Counted from the first letter of the stretch, positions 1 through 6,668 are shown. The stretch is 12,550 bases of DNA from an uncultured Sulfurovum sp. (GCA_947311605.1 CAMZLC010000184.1:1-12550), one strand, 5' to 3'. Notes: a model not told the origin generated them from the sequence alone. A program made the numbers and translations.

Positions 1-787
1 CATGAAAATGGTGGGTAGGGCCGTGTCCTGAGCCGATCTGCAGGGTATCTGCGGCGGAGATGGCACCCTCTATATAGACCTTGGCATGTATGACAGCCTC
101 GGTGATACTCTCTCCCCTGGCGATCCCTGCAGTGATCGCCGAAGAGAGGGTACAGCCTGTACCGTGCGTGTTGTCCGTGTCGATGCGCTGAGACTCCAGC
201 CACAGGCTCTCCTCTGCCGTGATGAGCAGATCAGGACTCTCTGTACCATCGAGGTGACCGCCTTTCATCAGGACGGCTGTGGGGCCAAGCGCCAACAGTG
301 CTCTGCCCTGTGCCTCCATCTCTGCACGGTCGGATGCAACGGCAGTATCCAGCAGTCTGGCTGCCTCTTCCAGATTGGGCGTGAGGAGATCAGCCAGTGG
401 CAAGAGCCGGCCCTTGAGTGCAGAGACGGCATCCTCTTCGAGCAGTGCATGGCCGCCTTTGGCTACCATGACCGGATCGAGTACGACGGGTACTTTTTCC
501 TGCGCTGTGAGTGTGTCTGCTACTGCATGGGCGATCTCTGCATGGGCGATCATCCCTATCTTGATCGCATCGATACGGATATCTGCAAAAAGTGCAGCGA
601 TCTGCTCAGCAACAAAAGCAGCCGGAGCCAGGTGTATACCGCTGACCCCCTGGGTGTTTTGCGCTGTCAGGGCCGTGATGGCTGCCATACCATAGACCCC
701 AAGCGCAGAAAATGTCTTGAGATCTGCCTGTATGCCGGCTCCTCCAGAGGGGTCGGAACCAGCGATGCTGAGTGCGGTAGGTATCAT
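1..787 (-). CDS. thiD: Hydroxymethylpyrimidine/phosphomethylpyrimidine kinase ThiD (3' end cut by window edge)
   Basis: Cytoplasmic kinase that phosphorylates HMP and then HMP-phosphate to HMP-PP, the pyrimidine half of thiamine. The minus-strand frame is open from an ATG at 785-787 to the left edge, giving 262 complete codons with no stop; family members are about 265 residues, so only the last few residues are missing. Seen: an N-terminal substrate loop AGSDPSGGAGIQADLKTF (9-26), a KIGM motif (77-80), VVLDPVM (101-107), and the anion-hole/catalytic motif HGTGCTLSSA (208-217, Cys212), all hallmarks of ThiD. The C-terminal GSGHGPTHH is also typical. The start is supported by an AAAGGAG Shine-Dalgarno 8 nt upstream. 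The upstream leader carries a TPP riboswitch, which fits thiamine feedback control. A thiE partner could lie beyond the left edge but cannot be seen. Confidence 0.96.
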   Translation of the reverse strand, partial: MIPTALSIAGSDPSGGAGIQADLKTFSALGVYGMAAITALTAQNTQGVSGIHLAPAAFVAEQIAALFADIRIDAIKIGMIAHAEIAHAVADTLTAQEKVPVVLDPVMVAKGGHALLEEDAVSALKGRLLPLADLLTPNLEEAARLLDTAVASDRAEMEAQGRALLALGPTAVLMKGGHLDGTESPDLLITAEESLWLESQRIDTDNTHGTGCTLSSAITAGIARGESITEAVIHAKVYIEGAISAADTLQIGSGHGPTHHFH

Positions 788-795
788 AAAATATA

Positions 796-802
796 CTCCT
801 TT
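796..802 (-). promoter_or_regulatory. thiD Shine-Dalgarno, probable riboswitch target
   Basis: The minus strand reads AAAGGAG, 8 nt before the thiD ATG. Its AGGAG is perfectly complementary to CUCCU at 955-951 of the same transcript, which lies just downstream of the TPP aptamer. This pairing would hide the site from ribosomes. The complementarity is seen; the function is inferred. Confidence 0.75.
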
Positions 803-861
803 GGGTTGAATATTTTTTAAGAACCAATGTCGCAAAGTCAAGGCAGTTATGCAGCAAGGGG

Positions 862-903
862 ATGCGACTTTAGTCGCATAGAAACGACTGAAGTCGTTGC
901 TCC
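862..903. repeat. REP-like doublet: two adjacent GC-rich palindromes
   Basis: Two perfect hairpins stand side by side. The first has 8-bp arms ATGCGACT/AGTCGCAT at 862-869 and 872-879. The second has 7-bp arms AACGACT/AGTCGTT at 883-889 and 892-898. They share the CGACT/AGTCG core, and read on the minus strand the second begins with GGAG (903-900 followed by C) ahead of its palindrome, like the GTAG/GGAG head of RAYT-associated REP sequences. There is no T-run after either hairpin on either strand, so a simple intrinsic terminator is unlikely. It sits inside the thiD leader, between the TPP riboswitch and the ribosome binding site. That it is a dispersed repeat is inferred; a genome-wide copy count is not possible here. 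Confidence 0.65.
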
Positions 904-933
904 AAATGTACCTCATTATTGTGACCGGATCCT

Positions 934-961
934 AAATATTCTTTAAAAAGAGGAGAAGTGT
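934..961 (-). promoter_or_regulatory. Candidate expression platform of the thiD riboswitch (anti-SD segment)
   Basis: This leader segment just 3' of the aptamer has three complementarities on the minus strand. Bases 961-953 (ACACUUCUC) pair with 991-983 (GAGAACUGU), which overlaps the P1 3' arm, with one C-C mismatch. Bases 955-951 (CUCCU) pair with AGGAG of the thiD Shine-Dalgarno, and 949-948 (UU) extend this past a one-base bulge. Bases 941-934 (GAAUAUUU) pair perfectly with 815-808 (AAAUAUUC). The first and second pairings exclude each other at 953-955. This looks like a switch between antisequestor and sequestor. A U5 run at 949-945 means a terminator reading is also possible. Confidence 0.5.
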
Positions 962-987
962 AGTGTTACAGTAGGTGTCATTACAGT

Positions 988-1087
988 TCTCTTCCTTACG
1001 CTGGTGTTAGCCAGGTCAAGTTCAGCGGGTAGATATGAGGGGTCAGACCCCTATCTTCTCAGCTGTCTGTGACAGCACCCCGAGAGA
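988..1087 (-). ncRNA. TPP riboswitch aptamer (thi box)
   Basis: Read on the minus strand this is a complete TPP aptamer: short P1 (1083-1087 with 988-992), the conserved GGGGUGC (1081-1075), CUGAGA (1062-1057), a P3 hairpin GGGGUC/GACCCC (1051-1039), the pyrophosphate-helix core UGAACUUGACCUGG (1024-1011) and AACACCAGCGUAAGGAA (1008-992). These boxes and their order match the thi-box consensus closely. It lies about 200 nt upstream of the thiD start on the same strand. In bacteria this class normally turns thiamine genes off when TPP is bound. The last bases of P1 are also complementary to the segment at 953-961, so the aptamer and its platform share sequence. Confidence 0.96.
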
Positions 1088-1097
1088 TTGAACTGCT

Positions 1098-1105
1098 ACT
1101 ATATA
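1098..1105 (-). promoter_or_regulatory. Probable promoter of the thiD leader (-10 region)
   Basis: The minus strand has overlapping TATATA (1105-1100) and TATAGT (1103-1098). Transcription would start near 1091, just before riboswitch P1. No good -35 is visible. The position fits the aptamer start; the exact hexamer is uncertain. Confidence 0.45.
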
Positions 1106-1246
1106 GGATATCACTTAAAAGATTGCTTTAGAGGTGTAGGTGCGGGTATAAAAATGTATAGTTTTTGATGCTTTGGTAACAGGTGTCAGGATATGAAAAA
1201 CAGCGATTGCAGTAAAAGTCATTGCATTCGTTAGAGAAACTTTTGG

Positions 1247-1252
1247 TATAAT
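1247..1252 (+). promoter_or_regulatory. rnpB promoter, -10 TATAAT
   Basis: A perfect TATAAT preceded by TTTTGG lies 7 nt before the first base of the RNase P RNA P1 helix (1260). This is the usual distance from -10 to start. A possible weak -35 (TTGCAT, 1222-1227) has a long 19-nt spacer. Confidence 0.8.
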
Positions 1253-1259
1253 CCTCTCT

Positions 1260-1666
1260 AAGGTACAGCAGGTAGTAGCTGGCGGCATCTGCCGCGAGAG
1301 GAAAGTCCGGGCTGCATGTGAGGCAGGACTCCATCTAACCGATGGCCAGAGTAATCTGAGGGCAAGTGCAACAGAGAGCAGAAAACCATAACTTGAGTTC
1401 TCGCCGAAAGGCGAAGCTTTAGTGAGAGGAATGCCAAGGAGGCTTTGCCTCTTTGGCAGGAGACCTTCCTATGGTAAAGGGTGAAAGGGTGGGGTAAGAG
1501 CCCACCGGTGGGTATGGCAACATACCCAGCCAGGTAAACCCTGTCCGCAGCAAGGGGCACCAGGTACAAGCCTCACGCTTTTGTGTGTCCCGCTTGAGCC
1601 TGTCGGCAACGGCAGGCCTAGATAAATTACTACCCAATGACAGAACCCGGCTTATCGCTGTACCTT
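1260..1666 (+). ncRNA. rnpB: RNase P RNA, bacterial class A-like
   Basis: Catalytic RNA that removes 5' leaders from pre-tRNAs, working with the RnpA protein (not in this window). The ends pair perfectly as P1: AAGGTACAGC at 1260-1269 with GCTGTACCTT at 1657-1666. Seen in order: a P3 hairpin (1281-1295), the universal GAGGAAAGTCCGGGCT core (1298-1313), the GGGCAAGTGCAACAGAGAGCAG region (1371-1391), the GGTGAAAGGGT...GTAAGAGCCCACC segment (about 1480-1506), and the 3' core around AGATAAATTACTACCC (1620-1634) with CAGAACCCGGCTTAT (1641-1655). Length of about 407 nt is normal for the family. A T5 run (1665-1669) directly follows the P1 3' arm and may serve termination. Open frames crossing this stretch are not genes. 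Confidence 0.97.
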
Positions 1667-1692
1667 TTTGTAAAGTACCAAGTATTATCACG

Positions 1693-1698
1693 TATAAA
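1693..1698 (+). promoter_or_regulatory. Possible promoter (-10 TATAAA) of the adaptor gene
   Basis: TATAAA lies 32 nt before the ATG at 1725, between the end of rnpB and the gene. A clear AAAGGA ribosome binding site follows at 1714-1719. No -35 is recognisable, and transcription reading through from rnpB is also possible. Confidence 0.4.
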
Positions 1699-1724
1699 AT
1701 TTAGTAGTTGACAAAAGGACTTTT

Positions 1725-2513
1725 ATGAAAAAATTATTGATATTTACATTGCCCGTACTGCTCCTTGGTAAGATACATTATGCCAAAGTAGAGCCGCTGG
1801 AGCGGGCGACGATCAAGGCCGCCGTCAGTGGGACGATCACCAAAGTAGATCTTTCTGCAGAAGGAAAAACCGCCATGGGCAGTGCCGTGATACAGATCGA
1901 TGACGCCATGGACAAGATCAATCTCAAGACCTCTCAGGATACCTTTATGCTTTCTGAAGAGAATTTGAAGATCAATGAGGAGATACTCAAGGGGCTGGAA
2001 AAGAGCTACAAACTCAAGCAGTCCTATTTCGAGCGGGTCAATGGACTGGCGACCAGCACCCAAACCCAAAAAGACACTGCCTATAGTGCGCTGATAGCTG
2101 CCAAAAACCAATGGCTGGGTACGCAGGAGAAGGTGGTCAACCTCAAGAAGCAGATCCTCGATCTGCAGTACAAGATCAAGAGGCTCAAGGACAGTATCTC
2201 CAAAAAAAGCATCATACTGACAGGCAGATATCTCTACAAGATCATGGTACGGGCAGGAGAGTTTGCTACGCCGGGCATGCCGCTGGCTATCGCTGATGAT
2301 TTGAGCAAGGGCAAGCTGGTACTCTACCTGGACCGCGAGGAGCTTAAAGGTATCGCGCAGAAAAAAGTCTATATCGAGGGAAGCGAGGAGGGGTTGCCGA
2401 TCTCTCGTATCTGGCGTGAGGCCGACGAGCAATTCATCTCTGCCTACCGTACCGAGATGATTGTGCCTCCGAAGTATCCCTTCTCATCGCTACTCAAGGT
2501 CGAGATCAAATGA
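1725..2513 (+). CDS. Short periplasmic adaptor / membrane-fusion protein (HlyD/AcrA-like)
   Basis: Probably links an inner-membrane exporter to a TolC-type channel. Residues 1-20 form a hydrophobic signal or anchor. Residues 26-61 look like the first half of a lipoyl domain (AAVSGTITKV, then GSAVIQIDD). Residues about 63-160 are charged and helical, with a turn near 108-118, as in the adaptor coiled-coil hairpin. Residues 162-192 supply the second lipoyl half (TGRYLYKIMVRAGEFATPGM), and 196-261 resemble a beta-barrel domain. At 262 residues it is short for the family (AcrA is nearly 400) and lacks an obvious membrane-proximal domain. The start has AAAGGA 5 nt upstream. Its stop overlaps the next ATG (ATGA), so the two genes are translationally coupled. 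No pump gene is adjacent; a TolC-like gene lies at 9434-10633. Substrate unknown. Confidence 0.75.
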   Translation: MKKLLIFTLPVLLLGKIHYAKVEPLERATIKAAVSGTITKVDLSAEGKTAMGSAVIQIDDAMDKINLKTSQDTFMLSEENLKINEEILKGLEKSYKLKQSYFERVNGLATSTQTQKDTAYSALIAAKNQWLGTQEKVVNLKKQILDLQYKIKRLKDSISKKSIILTGRYLYKIMVRAGEFATPGMPLAIADDLSKGKLVLYLDREELKGIAQKKVYIEGSEEGLPISRIWREADEQFISAYRTEMIVPPKYPFSSLLKVEIK

Positions 2514-4261
2514 TCCGTACCGCCTGTCCGCTGGATTGTTGGGATGCCTGTGCGATCACCTGTGATCCTAGCTATCCGACACGACTGGTCGCCACCCCTG
2601 CTCATCCGACCAGCAACGGTGCACTCTGTGCCCTGCTCAATAAGCATATGCACGAAACCCCCCGCATAGAGACACCGAGGGTCAATGGAGTAGAGGTGAG
2701 TATGGAGGAGGCACTCGATGCCGCTGCCAAAGCACTTGCTCAGTCTCCGATGCTGCTGTGGCGTGGATCAGGACATCTGGGTGTGATGCAGCGTATGACC
2801 AATCTGCTGACAGAAAAGCTGGGCGGCACCCGTACCTACGGTAGTCTTTGTGACGGGGCAGGGCAGGCGGGCATCGCTGCGGGCAGGGGCTATAACCGTC
2901 AACTCCCTCCCGAGCAGATCGCCAAAGCGGAGGTGGTGGTCGTATGGGGGCGCAACCTGACAGTCACAAACTCTCATATTCTACCTTATATCAAGGATAA
3001 AACGCTCATCGTCATCGATCCGGTGCGTACACCTATCGCCAAACGTGCGGATATGCATCTACAGATACAGCCGCGCAGTGACTTTTTACTGGCGATCATG
3101 CTGGCACGCTTTGTCACGATGGAAAATGCAGAAGATGCCACCTGGTTGGAGGCGCACGCAGAGGATTTTGAGGATTTTTATGCGTTTACACAGGACTTCC
3201 GGATCGTACCTTCCCTGCGAAGTATCGGTACGGATCTGCAGGAGATCGGCGCGCTACTCAATCTGATACTGGGAAAAAAAGTGGTCTTTTTGCTAGGGGC
3301 GGGTCCGCAGAAGTATAGCCATGGGCATGAGGTCTTTTGGGCGATCGATTCGCTGGCTGCGACACTGGGGCTCTTCGGACGAGAGGGCTGCGGGGTGAGC
3401 TATCTGGGCAACACTGTACAGGGCTTCGAGAACCCCTTCGAGGTGGAGACAGACAAGGTCTCGATCGTGACCACGCCGTTTGAGAAGTTTAGCAGTGTGC
3501 TGGTGCAGGGGGGAAACCCAGCAGGCTCTATGCCTGATGCCAACCGGGTGGTCTCTACGCTCAAACAGGTGGCACACCTGGTCTATTTTGGGCTGCATGA
3601 AAATGAGACCAGCTATCTGGCAGATATCGTGATCCCTGCCAAAACTTTTCTGGAAAAAGAGGATATCCGTCTCTGCTACGGACACCACTATATAGAGGAG
3701 ATGCACAAGGTGCTGGAGAGCGATGTTGGCATCAGCGAGTACGATTTTGTCGCAGCGATGTTTGAGAGACTGGGGCTGGAAGGGCTGAAGAGCGAGCAGA
3801 CCTATCTGGATATCTGGAGAGGTCAGTTTGCCACCGCCCATGGTTATGCCGCACTGCCTGATTATCAGGAGATTCCCTATCGTGAGGGTTTCGGAGAGGA
3901 GAACGAAGAGCGCTTTGTCTTTATTGATGAGTATGAGGATGCGTTTGACGATGTGGCAGAGGTAGGGAGCTATTGGCTGCTCTCCCCCAAATCCGCCAAA
4001 TCACTCAATACCCAGTTTGTCCGAGGAGAACAGGTGTTCCTGCCTCCCTCCTGCGGGTTTGAGGAGGGTGTGCGGGTAGAGGTACGCTCTGCCTATGGGG
4101 TGCAGCAGTTTGATGTCAAGACCAGCCATGATCTGAGAGAGGATTGTGTGCTGATCCCTGCCGGTAGTATCGGGCTCAACAAGCTCACGCCCCCGCTGGC
4201 AAGCGAAGAGGGTGAGGGTGCCTGTTATCAGGAAGTCAAGGTCACGGTAGCGCAGGTATAG
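2510..4261 (+). CDS. Molybdopterin oxidoreductase with N-terminal [4Fe-4S] site, substrate unknown
   Basis: Member of the DMSO-reductase/formate-dehydrogenase family. Residues 6-40 hold four cysteines spaced CX3CX3CX25C (Cys6, 10, 14, 40), the usual [4Fe-4S] ligand pattern. Cys114 in YGSLCDGAG aligns by eye with the metal-ligand Cys/Sec of formate dehydrogenases. Residues about 130-160 (VVVVWGRNLTVTNSH) and 315-345 (VLVQGGNPAGSMPDA) fit the pterin-binding domains. The C-terminal part from about residue 482 (WLLSPKSAKSLNTQF) is the molydopterin dinucleotide-binding domain. At 583 residues it is compact. It has no Tat or Sec signal, so it should be cytoplasmic. The start overlaps the adaptor stop by 4 bp. 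No electron-transfer or membrane-anchor subunit is adjacent. Family is sure; reaction is not. Confidence 0.88.
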   Translation: MIRTACPLDCWDACAITCDPSYPTRLVATPAHPTSNGALCALLNKHMHETPRIETPRVNGVEVSMEEALDAAAKALAQSPMLLWRGSGHLGVMQRMTNLLTEKLGGTRTYGSLCDGAGQAGIAAGRGYNRQLPPEQIAKAEVVVVWGRNLTVTNSHILPYIKDKTLIVIDPVRTPIAKRADMHLQIQPRSDFLLAIMLARFVTMENAEDATWLEAHAEDFEDFYAFTQDFRIVPSLRSIGTDLQEIGALLNLILGKKVVFLLGAGPQKYSHGHEVFWAIDSLAATLGLFGREGCGVSYLGNTVQGFENPFEVETDKVSIVTTPFEKFSSVLVQGGNPAGSMPDANRVVSTLKQVAHLVYFGLHENETSYLADIVIPAKTFLEKEDIRLCYGHHYIEEMHKVLESDVGISEYDFVAAMFERLGLEGLKSEQTYLDIWRGQFATAHGYAALPDYQEIPYREGFGEENEERFVFIDEYEDAFDDVAEVGSYWLLSPKSAKSLNTQFVRGEQVFLPPSCGFEEGVRVEVRSAYGVQQFDVKTSHDLREDCVLIPAGSIGLNKLTPPLASEEGEGACYQEVKVTVAQV

Positions 4262-4295
4262 CCATGCAGTCAAAGGTTTGATCTTTTATTTGGTT

Positions 4296-5699
4296 TCAGC
4301 TTGAAGCAATATATTTCCGGACATAGGCTAAGGCCTCTTCCCGATTCTGGCATTTTCCTTCGATCTGTTGCTCATACACGGCATCAAGTATCTCTCTAAA
4401 ACGGGGGGAGGGGGACAGCCCAAACCCTATAAGATCTCTTCCCCGGAGGAGAGGGGGAAGAGGAGAGGTATTTACCTGCAGTGCTTTGGCTTGGGAGAGC
4501 AGCCACGCCCCTGCCCGGTAGGTACCTGATACAGCCTCTGGGGTACTGCGCCCCAAAAAGTCTGCATTTGCCACGAGGACAAGCTCCTCTATATTCACTC
4601 TGGTTGCCAGCCGCCTGATCGCTGCACTTTTTGCTCCCTGGGTGTAGAACTGTGAGGGCTTGAGATGGTGTTCTACCAGAGGCAGGAGAGAGGCGATAAA
4701 GTCATGCTCATCTGTCAGTCTGTAGAGCAGTGATCTGCTGGGTGCCAATCCTGCCTTTTCATGCCCGATGGATCGGATACGCCCGTCTGCTTCGATGGTC
4801 GTGGTACTTGTTTTGCCGAGGTCATGACAGAGGATGGCGAGGAGCAGCTTGAGGGTCTGTTTTTCATCGAGAGACTGCTGCTGTGTTGTCCTGCAGTGTT
4901 GTGCCATCTTGTCCAGAGCCATCATGGTATGTGTCCAGACATCCCCTTCGGGGTGCCACCGGGGAGACTGGGGGGTATCTATGAGGGCATGAAGCTCCGG
5001 GAAACAGTCTGCGATGATCCCCAGCTCTCGCATCAGCACAAAGCCTTGAGAGGGCCTTGGTGCCTTGAGCAGCAGTTTTTGCCACTCCAGATAGACCCGC
5101 TCTTTTGGCAGTGCATCGAGCATGCCTTCTGAGACCATCTGCCTGCACAGCTGCATGGTCTCCTCAGCGATATCCCATCCAAAGCGCGCCGCAAACTGTA
5201 CGGCACGATACACCCTCAGTGGATCTTCGACAAAGGTATGGCTGTGGGTGTGTCTCAGTATGCCTGCTTCTATATCTTTTTTCCCGCCAAAAGGATCGAG
5301 CCAAGATTTCGTGCCCAGCACAAAGCCCATCGCATTACAGCTGAAATCTCTACGGCTGGCCGCCTCTTCGAAGCACATCTCTCCATCTACAGTGACATCA
5401 AAGTCCTGATGTCTGCTGCCGCTCTTGGATTCTCTGCGAGGCAGAGAGAAGTCATACACCTCTTCCTCATGTGTCAGCTTCAGTACCCCAAAATGCTTGC
5501 CTACCAGATTGACACTGCCGTACTTGGAGAGTGTAGATTCAAGCGCTTTGAGGCTGTCCAGCCCAAAAACCTCTATATCATAATCTTTGGCCGCCAAGGA
5601 GAGGAAATGGTCTCTGACCGCGCCACCGACGACGATTGCTTGGGCATCTTGGGAGAGGAGGTCTTGTGCAATGGTCTGAAGAATGGCAGGTATTCTCAT
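4296..5699 (-). CDS. cca: CCA-adding tRNA nucleotidyltransferase with HD domain
   Basis: Adds or repairs the 3' CCA end of tRNAs. N-terminal class II nucleotidyltransferase head: VGGAVRD (24-30), catalytic DYDIE (Asp39, Asp41), SRRDFSCNAM (115-124) and the EDPLRVYRAVQFAARF motif (158-173). A C-terminal HD phosphohydrolase domain follows (His257, HD of CHDLGK at 292-293, EHH at 343-345), as in the bifunctional E. coli type enzyme. It ends with GRDLIGFGLSPSPRF (420-434), a family tail motif. Length 467 is normal for HD-containing members. The ATG at 5697-5699 must be the start, because an in-frame TGA lies five codons upstream. No Shine-Dalgarno is visible, while a TACAAT sits exactly 6 nt before the ATG. 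The transporter gene lies 41 bp upstream on the same strand, and the oxidoreductase converges from the other side with about 34 bp between them. Confidence 0.95.
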   Translation of the reverse strand: MRIPAILQTIAQDLLSQDAQAIVVGGAVRDHFLSLAAKDYDIEVFGLDSLKALESTLSKYGSVNLVGKHFGVLKLTHEEEVYDFSLPRRESKSGSRHQDFDVTVDGEMCFEEAASRRDFSCNAMGFVLGTKSWLDPFGGKKDIEAGILRHTHSHTFVEDPLRVYRAVQFAARFGWDIAEETMQLCRQMVSEGMLDALPKERVYLEWQKLLLKAPRPSQGFVLMRELGIIADCFPELHALIDTPQSPRWHPEGDVWTHTMMALDKMAQHCRTTQQQSLDEKQTLKLLLAILCHDLGKTSTTTIEADGRIRSIGHEKAGLAPSRSLLYRLTDEHDFIASLLPLVEHHLKPSQFYTQGAKSAAIRRLATRVNIEELVLVANADFLGRSTPEAVSGTYRAGAWLLSQAKALQVNTSPLPPLLRGRDLIGFGLSPSPRFREILDAVYEQQIEGKCQNREEALAYVRKYIASS

Positions 5700-5705
5700 G
5701 CCACT

Positions 5706-5711
5706 ATTGTA
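5706..5711 (-). promoter_or_regulatory. Possible -10 for a leaderless cca transcript
   Basis: The minus strand reads TACAAT, then the 6 bases AGTGGC, then the cca ATG. With usual -10 geometry the transcript would begin at the A of ATG. No ribosome binding site is seen upstream. Cotranscription with the upstream transporter gene remains possible. Confidence 0.35.
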
Positions 5712-5726
5712 TCAGTTTTTGACATA

Positions 5727-5746
5727 GGTATCATTTGGTATCATTT
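5727..5746. repeat. Perfect 10-bp tandem repeat at the transporter stop codon
   Basis: GGTATCATTT occurs twice in direct succession, at 5727-5736 and 5737-5746. The second copy covers the stop codon (5741-5743) of the upstream transporter gene. It lies about 30 bp before cca. Function unknown. Confidence 0.7.
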
Positions 5747-6640
5747 TTTGGGAACAGTGACCAGTAGCCCAGCTACGACGATCAACCCCATCCCGATCCA
5801 ACTCCACATATCCGGCAGGCTGTCGCCTAGCAGTGTACCGATAATGACAGCAAAAAGGATCTGCGTATAGGTAATCGTGCCGACGATACCTGCCTGGGTA
5901 AGAGAGTAGGCTTTGGTCATGAGTAGCTGTGAAGCAGTGGCAAAGATACCTGCCAGTACGATATAGAGCCAGAAGATACCCTGAGGCATGACAAAGCGAG
6001 AGACCATAAAATCCAAGGTGTCTGGCACAGTCACAACCTCCGCAAGTAGCATCAAAAGTATCGGTCCTACGGTACCCACGACCATAAAAGAGAGTGCGAT
6101 TGTACGAATATCATAATGGTTTTTCAGCTCACGGATGGAGGTGTATGCCAGCGCGGCACCGATACCAGAGACCAATCCCAGAATCATATCGTGATCCAGA
6201 CTCAGTATCCCCTCTGGCTTGGCGATCATGGCAATCCCTGCAAAGCCAAAGAACAGGGCTGCTACAGCCGTACGGGGGAGCCGTTCACCCAAAAAGATCC
6301 AGGCAAAAAATGCTAGAAAGAGCGGAGATGTTTTATTGAAAGTGACAGCGGTACCGAGGGGGAGGTTTGCCATATTGTTGAAGTAAGCCAAAAGAGCGAT
6401 AAAGCCGATAAAACCACGGAAAAAAAGCAGCAGTGGCTTGCCGCCTTTGCTCTGCATGGGATCTCTCCAGAGGCTGACCCCGATAATAGCCACACCGAAA
6501 ACATTGCGAAAAAAGGTGACCTCCAGAGAGGGAAGTGCCTGACTGAGTGTCTTGACGAGCCCGCCCATGGCAGCAAAAGTAAGTGTCGCCATCAGCATAT
6601 AGAAGACACCTGCGTCTATGTTGAATATCTTCTGTTGCAT
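5741..6640 (-). CDS. DMT-superfamily (EamA) inner-membrane transporter
   Basis: A 299-residue, very hydrophobic protein with about ten membrane helices in two similar halves, the usual plan of EamA-domain permeases. The first half has FFRNVFGVAIIGVS (43-56) and the typical LPLGTAVTFNKTSPLFLAFFAWIFLGE (93-119 region); the second has AGIVGTITYTQILFAVIIGTLLGD, the matching repeat. Family members export or import metabolites such as amino acids, nucleosides or cofactors; sequence alone does not tell the substrate. The ATG at 6638-6640 has AGGA (6647-6650) 6 nt upstream and its own TATAAT right after the clc stop. cca follows 41 bp downstream on the same strand. Confidence 0.9.
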   Translation of the reverse strand: MQQKIFNIDAGVFYMLMATLTFAAMGGLVKTLSQALPSLEVTFFRNVFGVAIIGVSLWRDPMQSKGGKPLLLFFRGFIGFIALLAYFNNMANLPLGTAVTFNKTSPLFLAFFAWIFLGERLPRTAVAALFFGFAGIAMIAKPEGILSLDHDMILGLVSGIGAALAYTSIRELKNHYDIRTIALSFMVVGTVGPILLMLLAEVVTVPDTLDFMVSRFVMPQGIFWLYIVLAGIFATASQLLMTKAYSLTQAGIVGTITYTQILFAVIIGTLLGDSLPDMWSWIGMGLIVVAGLLVTVPKK

Positions 6641-6668
6641 CTGTGATCCTGTGGTAATGTGAGGGTGT

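Noticed and set aside
523..551. 14-bp near-tandem duplication in thiD (period 15)
   Set aside because: It encodes IAHAEIAHA at a position where ThiD proteins have normal length, so it is not an insertion but similar codons in a helix.
86..820. Long plus-strand open frame of 244 codons
   Set aside because: It is antisense to thiD, whose protein matches the family throughout; the plus-strand translation is Cys-rich, has no recognisable domain and runs into the thiD leader.
1258..1691. Minus-strand open frames across the RNase P RNA
   Set aside because: The region is explained fully by rnpB structure and conserved cores; the translated frames resemble no protein.
1734..2432. 232-codon minus-strand open frame
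   Set aside because: It is antisense to the adaptor gene, which has a signal sequence, ribosome binding site and family domains; the opposite frame has none.
4436..4462. Inverted repeat with 9-bp arms CTCTTCCCC/GGGGAAGAG
   Set aside because: It falls within the cca coding sequence for a Leu-Pro-Arg-rich linker before the conserved GRDLIGFGL motif; coding constraints and purine-strand bias explain it, and no T-run follows.
5718..5724. TTTGACA resembling a plus-strand -35 box
   Set aside because: No plus-strand gene follows and no matching -10 lies at the right distance.
5238..5870. 210-codon plus-strand open frame over cca and the transporter end
   Set aside because: It crosses two genes with clear family motifs on the other strand and has no domain or ribosome binding site of its own.
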